From NCBI RefSeq assembly GCF_963676685.1, contig NC_092345.1, positions 73,211,960-73,275,959 on the forward strand: a stretch of DNA of 64,000 nt, in the 5' to 3' direction. Each line of letters opens with the position of its first letter. Position 1 is the stretch's first letter. The notes under the pieces are model-generated. The model worked only from the letters and a program-made list of their open reading frames with translations. It did not search any database and was not told where the DNA came from. The position numbers and the translations under genes are program-made. This DNA comes from Mytilus edulis (lineage: Eukaryota > Mollusca > Bivalvia > Mytilida > Mytilidae). This document shows positions 1 to 10,475 of this stretch, piece after piece.

Positions 1-1480
1 CAACGTGTCTTTTTGTGTACATTTTGTGTGTGTAAAATGTGTATAAATTTATTGATGAGTAACACGCCTTTTCATTTTATAGATCGTACATCGAAGCTAG
101 AAAAATAATAATTACACCACTGGATTCGGTACATTGAATTGTTTTGTTAGACATGAATAATTTATATGATAAACATATATTTAAAAAGTTATACAATGAA
201 ACATGCAGAATTTCCAATGATTTCCTCGATAACACCTGATTAACAGACTTTAGCCAACCCGATTAACAGACCCACCGCCGATATAGCCACATACTCAATA
301 TAGATTAACCGACCAATCTCTCGGTTAGCCGAGTGTCGGCCGTGGATTAAGAATGACAAATACAATATGATTTTTTAATCTGAGGGATGTTGTTATAAAT
401 CAAAACATATATTAATTTCCATCATTTTATAATGCTGATCTTGAAGAAAAATTTTCTAGATTTTAAATCATTTCAATCCTATTAATTATCATGAAATATT
501 TGCCACTGAACATTAGTATCTCCAAACAAATGGCAAATTATTTAAATCTATAACCACAACATGTATGATCATTACTGAAGTTAATGGAATAAAATTGTCT
601 TAAGATGAACCTTATTCCGTAATATTTCAAAAATGTGGTATAATGATTTCTACTTCATTAAAATATAAATGAATGTGTTAGTTTTATTGTATTTCTAAAT
701 CGCATGCAAACAGATACGATATATTTGTGAAATCTGATCATATACACACTTGAATGTGTAACTGTGTTTTTATATATCAAATATATAACTGTTCATTAAT
801 ACACATCTAAATTATTCTTTATATATCATGTAAATTACGAATATATAAAGTATGATGCCGAATTCTGAAATAATAGTAATAATTAAGGGTTTGTTATACC
901 CATAAATCCGTCTAATACTAATGAATTTCTGACCATTAGACAAATAACCAATATAAAAAAAAATGGTTATTTAAGATTTTATTTTGTATTAAATAGTGTT
1001 TAAACTATTAAGAATATACATTAATTTATATTACATATCTAGAAGGGAGATTATGCACGCATGCATTAGACAAATACGCAATTCAAATTTACTTATAACT
1101 TTATTACAGAGTCGGTTAGAAAAAAAACATAGCTGTAATGAGTCTTCGGATAAGGAGATAGATGATGCAGCTAAAGATTGACGGCGCTTAAGCCTTGACA
1201 GAGAAGGTGGCAAGAAACAGAGAAGGGAAAAAAAGAATAACATATATAAATAATAATGACACTGTTGAAGTTCAAATTGAGAAGGACACTTCTTGTGGTG
1301 ACGACCAATGATATCAAATTTAAAATAAAGTTTCATCTTCTGAATTATTTAATTTTCATTCTGGATCTGGAACCAATACAACTAAAATTACATCTCTGAA
1401 AAAACTATTTGTATGATCGCCTAACCATAAGCCATACGTCATTTGTTCTGTTAAAGAAATAAATGAAATTGATATGAAAA
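1..1480. other. No recognised gene
   Basis: AT-rich sequence with short ORFs on both strands that show no family resemblance. Nothing supportable was seen. Confidence 0.5.
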
Positions 1481-1545
1481 AAGAAGATGTGGTATGATTG
1501 CTAATGAGACAACTCTTTACAAGACACCAAATGACACAGAGTTTA
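1481..1545 (+). repeat. Dispersed bivalve repeat, ATGAGACAACTCT family (fragment)
   Basis: The core GAAGATGTGGTATGATTGCT then AATGAGACAACTCT recurs many times in the window (46619, 58803; reverse copies at 22300, 41268, 44833, 48500, 49590). I recognise it as a very common mussel-type repeat. Confidence 0.7.
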
Positions 1546-1819
1546 TCTGGTCGATCCATCAAACATTGCCAAAGAAATATCTTAGCGTCACACAAAATAT
1601 AAAATAAAGAGGCAAAGTTCATGAAAAAAACAAGGACAGTAACAACAATGGGTAATACAAAAATACAGAATTGCTACCTTAAACTTTGGCAGTTTGGAAT
1701 ACGAAAAAAGATCAAATGCGCTCCGGAGTATTTATCATATACAGCTACTCATGCAGCATACATTGTGATTTGGTTGAAACAATAGACCAACGAATTGCCA
1801 ACATAAAAATGAGAAATAC

Positions 1820-2095
1820 CTACCTTGGACCAACATAGTGCCAACATAAGAAAAGATATTTCTACGTTGGTCCAACGTTGTGCCAACATGGATTTCGTTT
1901 TTCATACAATGGGCCAACGTTGGCTCTATGTATTGCATATAACCGTACAACGTTGGGCCAACACGAATCCATCATGTTGGGCCAACGTAGGCCCACTTTG
2001 CACTTATACGTTGGGCCAACGTTAAAATACAACGATGGGCCAATGCAATGATATACGTTGTGCCAATGTTGGGCCAACATACTCATGTTGTCTGG
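1820..2095. repeat. Array of near-palindromic GTTGGGCCAAC units
   Basis: About ten copies of GTTGGGCCAAC or variants (GTTGGTCCAAC, GTTGTGCCAAC) occur at irregular 15-45 bp spacing. They are often doubled as GGGCCAACGTTGG, so each can pair with itself or with neighbours. Short ORFs across it (VGPT-type repeats) are by-products of the repeat. Confidence 0.8.
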
Positions 2096-2099
2096 GTGG

Positions 2100-2840
2100 G
2101 ACTATCAAACTAGTTCCAAACAATTTAGTTATTGCATGATTAAAGCTACTGACATTGACGAAACCAATTTGTTGTGACGTTATATTTGTCAATATGATAC
2201 ATTATATTCATCATTAAAATCCGTAAATATATGTATAATGATCTCTATTAAACTTGTTTAATAAAAATATTAACACATTATATATGGCGCTGTAATAAAA
2301 ATAGGCTCATACAAACAAAATAACCTTTAAATTGAAGTCTTAAGAAAAATTCTGCGGAAGGGGAAACAAATATCATTTGTGGTACGTTTGGATTGCGGTT
2401 ATTTTGTTGACATAAACCTGACGAAATACAGTGTTATTTGACATGTTGGGTATTAAAGGGGTTTCCCCGTTTGTATTTCTTATTGTTTTTTTGCCGCTTT
2501 AAGCGACTGAAAAGGTAGAATAAGACAAATACTTTCGATTGTTCAACTACATAAATTAAAAGCAAGCCAAACATAGCTGTTTTCTTGTCTAACTACTCCA
2601 ACGCATATGGACATTTTTTTTCTGAAGCATCGTTAAAGTACACGTTAATAACCGACAAATTGCACCATTTAAGCTGGGCCATTTGTTAGGGTATGGGAGG
2701 TCGAAAGTTTGAACTACAAGTAATAGTATTACGCAATTGGAATTCTCACAGAATAAATATAATAATCATGTTCTTGGTCAAAAGGCAAACAAAATAACAG
2801 TTTACCTAGAACACACAAAAAATATTGTCATATCTAAAGG
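2100..2840. other. No recognised gene
   Basis: AT-rich intergenic sequence. No coding homology or clear repeat structure was seen. Confidence 0.5.
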
Positions 2841-2845
2841 AAGAT

Positions 2846-3215
2846 ACGGCATGATTGCAAATGAGAGAACTCATCACCTGCAGAGACCCAATAACGAAGA
2901 AGTTTACAACTTTAGGTCATCCTACGGACTTCAACAATGAACAAAATCCATACCGCAGAGTGAACTATAAAAGGTATCGAGTGAAAAATATGAAACAAAT
3001 CAAACGAGAAAACCAACTTATTGATTAATGTACAAATCAATAAACAAAAAACAGGAAACATACAGCAACAAACGAAAACCACTGAATTGCATGCATGCTC
3101 CTTACTTTGGACAGGCACATACAGAATTGCAAGGGGCTGGATTAAACATGTTTGCCTGCGCCAAACCATCTCCCTTACCTTGAACAGTGGTGAACAGCAT
3201 ATCATAAGCGTAACT
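2846..3215 (+). repeat. Dispersed bivalve repeat, long diverged copy
   Basis: Same family as 46619-46772: GGCATGATTGCAAATGAGAG, then ACTTTAGGTCATCCTACGGA, CTTCAACAATGAACAAA and the ATAAAAGG segment in the same order, diverged. Confidence 0.65.
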
Positions 3216-3467
3216 TAAAAAATCAATTGAAAAGGGTTTAATTAACTCGCTGTAACCTAAAGCTTGTAAGACAAAGATAGTCATTAATCACATCCAACAA
3301 ATAAAAAGGGGCGCAAAATGTACATACAGCAATACATACAACCTGTCGACATACTTTATTTACCGTTAGAGAAGAAGGCTTAATATGAACCAAGCATGCA
3401 GTCTTTTTGCAATGGATGATTTAAAACTGTTTAAATTTCAACATATCGGTCACTATTGTAAAGAAAG

Positions 3468-3699
3468 CGAGGCCCCTCATGGGGGGGGGGGTCCTAGTAA
3501 TCACATAATCACCATTTTTTTGCCAATATAATCACATAATCATTAAATATTTGCTTATCTTTAGTAATCAAATAATCATAAACTAAAAATACAGTCCTAG
3601 GTAATCAAATAATCATGAAATATTTGGCTTAATAATCAAATAATCATTAAAAAAAACGGCCAAGTAATCACATAATCAAAAACCCCATGAGGGCCCTCG
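3468..3699. mobile_element. 232-bp inverted-repeat element with internal TAATCA repeats
   Basis: Ends are 17-bp inverted repeats (CGAGGCCCCTCATGGGG and CCCCATGAGGGCCCTCG, one mismatch), flanked by AAAG on each side (3464-3467, 3700-3703), a possible 4-bp target duplication. The inside has about eight copies of TAATCAcATAATCA or TAATCAaATAATCA. A run of G follows the left end. No coding capacity. Confidence 0.7.
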
Positions 3700-4000
3700 A
3701 AAGCTAATGAACTATCTGATAAAAAAAATACAGATACCGACCGTGCAAGACCATCAAGGGTAACTAAGGTCGTTAACCTTATCCCTCCTAATTTATCCAA
3801 AATCCAAAATCATATACAGTTCTTTCATAACTCGCTTATTCTAATAAGCATAGCCAAATCAGGGATCTTTATTTGAATAAGATTAGTTGTCCTCAGGTTC
3901 GCTTGGCGATATCGATAATGCACCCACTGTAATAGATTATTTCGATAATTTTACATTAAAAAATATCGTCTTCCTCCGCTGTAGCGATGCGACCCTTTAC

Positions 4001-5155
4001 TATGGCAAGCCGTTCTCGTCAAAACTATGTTTAAACCTTTTTTTCGAAAAAAAATACACACTGAGAATTAAAAACCTAAAAAACACACTGAGAAATCAAA
4101 ATTACACACTGAGATTTAAAAAAAAATAAAAAACACAGACTGAGAATTCAAAATTACACAATGAGATTTTAAAAAAACCACACTGAGATGAAATAAACTG
4201 AAAAACACACACTGAGAATTGTTAATTACACACTGAGATTTAAAAAATACACACTGAGATTAATATGCAAATTACTAATGAATATTCATGAGATGAATAA
4301 TTCAACAGATTCATATCTTGATCTCAAGAACTCTTGTCATTATAATCGGAAATGCGATTCCTTCAACCAACATTCGTTATAAATTTCAAGACTTAACATC
4401 GCTCATATTCATAAGTTTGTTGCCTATAATTCAGATCATTACTACCAGTAATTAAACATGTGTCCCTTTTCAAAAGTCTTCCAACTGTTTCCTTGATTTC
4501 GCTAGTTGATCTTTCATATTTTTGTTACGTTTATATGCTATAATAGACCTTTGAGTAAAAATTTCACTGCATTCTTTTGCAGATTGTTCCAATGTTTTCT
4601 TATAATTTTAATAAAGTTTTTCACCATTTGGTTATATTTTGTAATAAGAGTAAGTGGGTATGTTTCTTGTTTTTGTATTTCTAAAGTTTTTTTTATTAAT
4701 AATTTGGAACCAAATCGAAGGACTAACAAGTTCTGTCTCCTTGTTGTTTTAAGCTTGTAATAGATTCAGATTAAGTATGCTAATTAGATATGTGCGCATA
4801 AAAAGTGCGCACTGAAATCTCAGTGTGTAATTTAAAATTCTCAGTGTGTAATTTCAAATTCTCAGTGTGTGTTTTCAGTTTATTTATTCTCATTGTGTCT
4901 TTTTGAAATCTCAGTGTGTAATTTTCAATTCTCAGTGTGCGTTTTTCATTTTTGTAATCTCAGTGCGTCTTTATGAAATCTCAGTGTGTAATTTTTAATT
5001 CTCAGTGTGTAATCTTCAATTCTCAGTGTGTAATTTTCAATTCTCAGTGTGCGTTTTGAAGTTTTTAAATCTCAGTGTGCTTTGTTGTAATTCTCAGTGT
5101 GTAAATTTTTCGAAAAATGGTTTAAACATAGTTTTGACGAGAACGGCTTGCCATA
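4001..5155. mobile_element. 1.15-kb foldback-type element with tandem-repeat arms
   Basis: The outer ends are inverted repeats of about 34 bp or more (TATGGCAAGCCGTTCTCGTC at 4001; its complement ends at 5155, continuing through the GTTTAAAC region). Inside the left end are about nine units of ACACACTGAGAATT or ACACACTGAGATTT (4058-4262). Inside the right end are about twelve units of the complement, AATTCTCAGTGTGTAA (4808-5105). The 540-bp centre has no recognised gene. Flanks CTTTAC and CCTTAC are only a rough match, so no clean target duplication is claimed. Confidence 0.85.
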
Positions 5156-5394
5156 CCTTACCTCAAATCCTGAACCCGCCCCTGTGATAGCATTTATTTA
5201 TATCAAATTCAGTATTTCGAGACTATGCACACAGTAGTCTGACATTCTTGTTTACCTCTATACCTTTATATAGACTGCCTGTGACCATGTAGTATAAATT
5301 AATCAGAATCCCAAATGCTCTCCTAAATTACAGATTACAACAAATTGAGTCAATCTTCAGTGTGCATTTTCAAATCAGTTTGCTTCCACATATA

Positions 5395-5560
5395 CACTGT
5401 AAAAACAGTGTTTAAATCCTAAACACTAATCTAAACACTTTTTCTGTGTACGTTTTGAAACACGTTTAGCATCTAAACATATTAACTTTAGATTCGAACA
5501 AGTGTTTAGATTTCAACAAGTGTTATAAATATGTCAGATGTTTAGAAATATATGCATGGT
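5395..5560. repeat. Short repeat rich in AAACACT/AGTGTTT motifs
   Basis: ACTGTAAAAACAGTGTTTAA is followed by several AAACACT and AGTGTTTAGA motifs in both orientations, a MITE-like arrangement. Ends are not clear. Confidence 0.4.
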
Positions 5561-5639
5561 GTTAAGACCTTAGAACGGTTAGGCTATTAGTAAGTTATGA
5601 TTTCCCAGGACCAAGTTTGGAAAGTTGAAAAGTCTCTAA

Positions 5640-5840
5640 ACAATCAGCAAAGTTTGACCCACCATTATTTTTTAAGGAACAAGCCTGTACCACGTCAGGA
5701 ATATGACAGGGTTTTTTTTTCATTCGTTCTGTTTGTTTATGCAGTTAAGTGTTTGATTTTGTTAGGTTTTATGGACCTTCCACCTTTTTTTTATACAATT
5801 TGGAGTCGTGCTTTAATTTTGTTTTTTTTCTATTCTAGTC
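5640..5840 (+). repeat. Dispersed bivalve repeat, TCAGGAATATGACAG family
   Basis: The order CAGGAATATGACAG, TTCATTCGTT, GTTTGATTTTG resembles 9055-9215. The 97-codon ORF over it is a repeat by-product. Confidence 0.5.
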
Positions 5841-6188
5841 TTGAGGATAACATACAATCTATTCAAATTATTTCAATAATTTATTTATAAGTCTCACTAA
5901 ATGCAAACAGAAAATACAGTTATAGATCTATATGTATATCATCTTTAGTTATCAATTTAGAATCAAATTAAAAGATTAATTACATGTAATTGTTTTAAAT
6001 TGTTATGTTTTAATTTTATGTTTCATTATGTGTCAATTTGGGAATATGATAACACGCATTTATTAGATATTGTTTGGATTTATTAGTAGATGTCTGGAAT
6101 ATCATTAATTAAATCGTCCGTGTTCGGTGTCAATCGTTTAGAACAGGTTAAAGTAATTATATATATATTGTGATATATATATATAAAA

Positions 6189-6379
6189 CTCGTCTAAACA
6201 CCAATCAAACAATGTAAGATCTGTTAATTTGCTTTCGCAAATTTTTTGTTCTTCCCTCGCCGGGATTCGAACCCATGCTACTGAGATATCTTGACTTCGA
6301 ATCCCGGCGAGGGAAGAACAAAAAAATTGCGAAAGCAAATTTACAGATCTAACATTGTTGGGTTGGTGTTTAGACGAGT
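6189..6379. repeat. Perfect-looking head-to-head pair of tRNA-derived SINE tails
   Basis: Two arms of about 83 bp (6189-6271 and 6297-6379) are inverted copies around a 25-bp loop. Each contains TTCGAATCCCGGCGAGGGAA, which looks like a tRNA T-arm and acceptor stem, followed by GAACAAAAAATTTGC, TTTACAGATCTAAC and GTTTAGACGAGT. Confidence 0.8.
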
Positions 6380-6399
6380 TCTATATACATAATGTACAC

Positions 6400-6622
6400 A
6401 GTCATGTATCACCAGCACTGCTGGTGATCCGATGGATAAATCTGTTGTAGAGTTGTCACTGGCTCAGACGTACTTATAAATATAAATATTTTCTGTGACT
6501 GTATCTTACATTAATTATATCTCATTAGCATGGGTTCGAATCCCGGCGAGGGAAGAACAAAAAATTTGCCAAAGCAAATTTACAGATCTAACATTGTTGG
6601 GTTGGTGATTAGACGAGTTGTA
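6400..6622 (+). mobile_element. tRNA-derived SINE copy
   Basis: A Pol III A-box-like TGGCTCAGACG at 6460-6470 and a perfect B box GGTTCGAATCC at 6533-6543 precede the same tail as the neighbouring inverted pair. The copy ends in a (TA)n run at about 6620-6645. The A-B spacing of about 70 bp is long but allowed. Confidence 0.65.
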
Positions 6623-6849
6623 TATATATATATATATATATATATTAAGGCATACTATGATACTTTACAATAAACATATTACGCCAAGTGTGCCTTGTTT
6701 TATATATCAATATAACCAAAATCAAGTACAGTGTTGGTAACTTTTTATAATAAAAGTGAAACAAAGGTATACCATTAGATTGACTGATTCGATCGTCAAA
6801 AAACATTCTTGTACAGTTAAAAAATATAATTAACATATATTTTTAATCT

Positions 6850-7130
6850 ATGATATGAAATTAATTAGACCTAGATAAATCCAATTGTACCAGTTCGCTA
6901 AAATCTATTTATATCTATGTTTATGTTTATATACCTTTTATGGCCATCGGAGGTTTTCGGAGGTCAACTCGATAGACCATCAAATTTAAATACGAAGCTA
7001 CATATTGTCGAGCCCATACTCTGTAAATTGTTTATTTTATACTTTTAATAATTTGAATAAATGTTTTACATTGTTATAATCAAATATGAGAATTTGAGTC
7101 AAATCGGTGAACATGAATTTGACATCTCTA
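6850..7130 (+). repeat. Dispersed repeat, copy of 30930-31275
   Basis: GATATGAAATTAATTAGACC, CAACTCGATAG, ATAATCAAATATGAGAATTTG and AATCGGTGAACATGAATTTG all recur in reverse complement at 30930-31275. Confidence 0.7.
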
Positions 7131-7698
7131 AAATTTCTGACCGACCAGTTGAACGTTTGGTTTGATAAAACAAATAACAATTGAGTCCGAATTTTAAATG
7201 ATTGCAATAAGTGGAGAGAAACACTTAAAATAAAGTAACAGTAAATAATCAAGAATTCTCTCAATATACTGCTGAAATTTACTGTATTGAAAAAATTAAA
7301 TATAAACAGCAAAAACTGTCCTTTCCTTGATTTGGATAATTCAACTTTACACAGGAAACACTACGACAACAGAGATGATTTCGGCTTCCAAATCGTGAAC
7401 TTTCCATTTCTATGTAGCAACGTCCAAGCAGCGCCTGAATACGGAGTATATATCTCCTAGCTGATACGATATTCCAGGGCTTGTATTTCCTATTATCATT
7501 TTCTTTAAAGCTGCTCTCAAATTATGCTATATAAGAATCTGAAAAAGTTGAACTAATATTTTTTGAAGTTTAGTTTTCAACCGGCGCTCATTTGGTAGTT
7601 ACCTCCGGTTTACTCCAACGACAAAATCTGACAACCACAATATAGCACGATAGTGCTGAAAGTGCCGTAAAACGGCAATCAAACTATCAATCAATATC

Positions 7699-7914
7699 TC
7701 AAATAGATGCGTTCATTATAGTAACCAAACTTTGATTTTTTAGTGAGAGGGCATAATCTCTATGGCGGAATGTGAAATTGAAAGATAATGGTAACTTCAT
7801 ATTTTTCTTCTCAAGAAAATCTTGTATGAAGTCAGCCTCATATAAGTTAAGGAATTCTTTCAATTTGTTTAGTTTTGATTTTGGGTATACCTGTGTAAAG
7901 TGTAGAAAAGTCAA
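7699..7914 (-). pseudogene. Reverse-transcriptase fragment with ruined catalytic box
   Basis: The minus-strand frame reads NLYEADFIQDFLEKKNMKL then FNFTFRHRDYALSLKNQS. Bivalve retroelement RTs carry YEADFIQ...FNFTFRYIDDVLSLNNS at this place. The catalytic YIDD has become HRDY, and the frame stops soon after. Dead copy; the class of retroelement is uncertain. Confidence 0.6.
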
Positions 7915-8789
7915 ATGTTTTTCTTATACTAAAGCAAGATGAAAGAGTCTTAACTGTATGCACTCTAAAAGATTAGTTTACACATCTGATTCACGACACC
8001 CCTAGAATTGGTAGTTTCATCATAATTTTGAAGCACAGATTTGATTACTGGTAAAATTGATGATTAATCTAGAAAGAGGTTTCGTGAAGCACTTGGAAGA
8101 CCCAGCAATATAACACTGTTTAAGGACACTTCAGTAGCTTCGGTATTCAATAAGTGAATGAAGATCTTGTTCTTCTTTGGTTGAAATTTCAAAGGAGCAT
8201 AGAACAGGCCTTTGATTATCCAGTTCCTTCTTGTTAAGTGTCGAGTGCGGAGCATATGTTGCGTTTCCAAGTGAATTGTAAATACTAATTCATTTATAAA
8301 GCATGTGATCTACACACAAAAACGATGTTGTTTGGGGAATTATTTGCGGCGACAACAAAATATAATATTCGGAAGTAGGAGAGTTTTTTTTTGCATCATT
8401 TGAATTTTGGTTTTTAAAGATTGGTGCAGCATGTGTTTTCATAGACCTTTTCAATTTTTTTTATTACACTGATTTGTATCAACGGCATCACAGCCTTAAT
8501 CCATGCGTAAAAGGTATTTACGTCTTCTTTCGCGTGTTTCGTCCTTTGGCTGACAAATTCAATTCAATTTAAAATATTTTATTCTTCAAATATCAAACGT
8601 ACATTTAAAAAAAGGGATTGGACAAAAGGTAACGCTATTTCAGGCCTTTGGATAACAAGTTTCGCAGAGAAGTTTTGTTAAGGTCACCAGCCCAGTCGGA
8701 TTAATGGGAATCAAGCACAGATGCAATCAGGAGGTTTAGACTTAAAATCGTCAATGTTGAGATTCTGCAACACGGGTGTATCTAAAAGA

Positions 8790-9215
8790 GAGACGAAAGA
8801 TACCAAAGGGACATTCAAACTTATCTGTCGAAAATAAACTAACATGCAGCACCTTGCCAAAATATAAGAAGAAAAATACCTAGACAAACAAAAGTAGACA
8901 AAACACAACATAGAAAACTAAATACTAGGCAACTAGGACCCCAACAAACATTTGGTGGTGATCTTAGGTGCTCCGAAATGGTAAGCAGATTTTATTTCAA
9001 ATTTGGCACCCGTCGTGTAACTGTTCACATGTACTTATAAGAAAATGCTTATATATACCAAGTCTGGAATATGACAGTATCCATTCGTTTTATGTTTTAG
9101 CTTTCGATTTTTCCCTAAGGACTCTGTGTTATATTGGTCTCAGTTTTGACATTTGCTTAGGGAATTTCCTCGGAGTTCGGTATTTTTGTTATTTTACTTT
9201 TTCAAACAAAAGTTC
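8790..9215 (+). repeat. Composite dispersed bivalve repeat
   Basis: GAAAGATACCAAAGGGACA through AACACAACATAGAAAACTAA and GGTGATCTTAGGTGCTCC matches 21221-21405 and 50201-50270. It runs on into the GGAATATGACAGTATCCATT...CCTCGGAGTTCGGTATTTTT family. Overlapping ORFs are repeat by-products. Confidence 0.7.
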
Positions 9216-10150
9216 TACAGAGAAAGAAGTAACGGCGCTGTACGTCGAGGAGTAGAGTAGAAAATGTTCATCAAGTTTAATACATAATACCCTAAAACAT
9301 ACGTGTAGTTCACAATTCTCGAATCCGCCAGTCGTACCTTTATCTACGGAGAAGTGTTGCAAGATGAGGATTGTAAGTCCTGTAATATGTTTATTTTCTC
9401 GATGATGTGGACTTGCATAGATCAGATTGAATGAGCTGGCTGATTAAAAGCTGGTCTACAAGTCATTGATGTCTAATTTATGACTGTACACATGTCTATT
9501 AATCTTCCCTTTAGTTTCACCCGAGATATACCAATCAGCAAAGGTACTCTGAAACCTTGTAGAGTTGTTGATTTACAATTCCGATAACTGTAACTTCTGG
9601 TGAAGTACTATTTGTTAGTTAACTTGGTAGTAAATTTAGCATCTGTTATTACTTATTAACAGTTTACGTGTGTAGCAGTTTATAAATAGACATAATGAGT
9701 GTTGTTTAATGTCATGCAAGACCAAAATGTCTTGTAGAAGAACTGAACATGACCGCGTACTAACATTATTGCTATTATCATGAATTTGGTGATAATTATA
9801 TCTTTGAATATTGTTTTAATGGATACAAATTTATTTTATGTCAATAGATTAAACCCCAATACAATATGATTGCTATATATACCTATGCACATTCAGTCCT
9901 ACGTTTTGTCAATATCTACAGTTTAGAATGCAGAAGGTCATGTTTTATCTCAGACTGTTAATGACGTCTTTACACTTTATGTCCATGTGTACTATTTTAG
10001 TATCATACTTTTTTTTTAATTATTTGTTATGGCTTTGAACTTGGTTTTCAGTAACTGCTAGTAATCTCAGTTCTGTACTTTGTATCATGTGTTTTTGGTA
10101 ATGTTGTTTTAGGCTTTGTATTGATCTGATGCCCTTTAATAATTCATATA
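9216..10150. other. No recognised gene
   Basis: AT-rich intergenic sequence; nothing coding was recognised. Confidence 0.45.
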
Positions 10151-10475
10151 GTTCGTTAACATTGTGTAGTGCTGTTACACAACTGTCCTAGGTTAGAGTG
10201 AAGGTTAGCCACTCTCAAACATATTTAACTCTGCTATATTTTGTAAGTTCCTGTCCCCAGTCAGGAGCCTTTAATCTAGTGGGTGTCATTTGTTGCTGTA
10301 CATGAAAAAAAAATAATTGGAAATAGGGAATATGTCAAAGAGAGAACAACCTGACCAAAGAGCAGATAACAGTGGAAGGACACCAATGGGTCTTCAATGC
10401 AGTGAGAAAATACCAGACCCGGAGGTTGGCCTCAGCTGTTCCTTACTAAAAATGTGTACTAGTTCACTGAAATGA
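10150..10475. repeat. Fragments of two dispersed repeats
   Basis: 10190-10310 contains GTCCCCAGTCAGGAGCCTTTA, a common mussel repeat block. 10318-10475 is a reverse copy of the GACACATTCCCCATTTCCAT family seen at 20640 and 23600. Confidence 0.55.

Noticed and set aside
1735..2086. ORFs with VGPT/NVGP repeats on both strands
   Set aside because: They are produced by the palindromic GTTGGGCCAAC array, which is open in several frames.
4058..5105. CRISPR-like array of short repeats
   Set aside because: Units are diverged, spacers are only a few bases, the two halves are inverted and the genome is clearly eukaryotic; it is a foldback element.
6240..6560. tRNA gene suggested by GGTTCGAATCCCGGCGAGGG
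   Set aside because: Only the T-arm and acceptor half look tRNA-like; no matching 5' acceptor strand, D-arm or anticodon arm is found, so it is SINE-derived.
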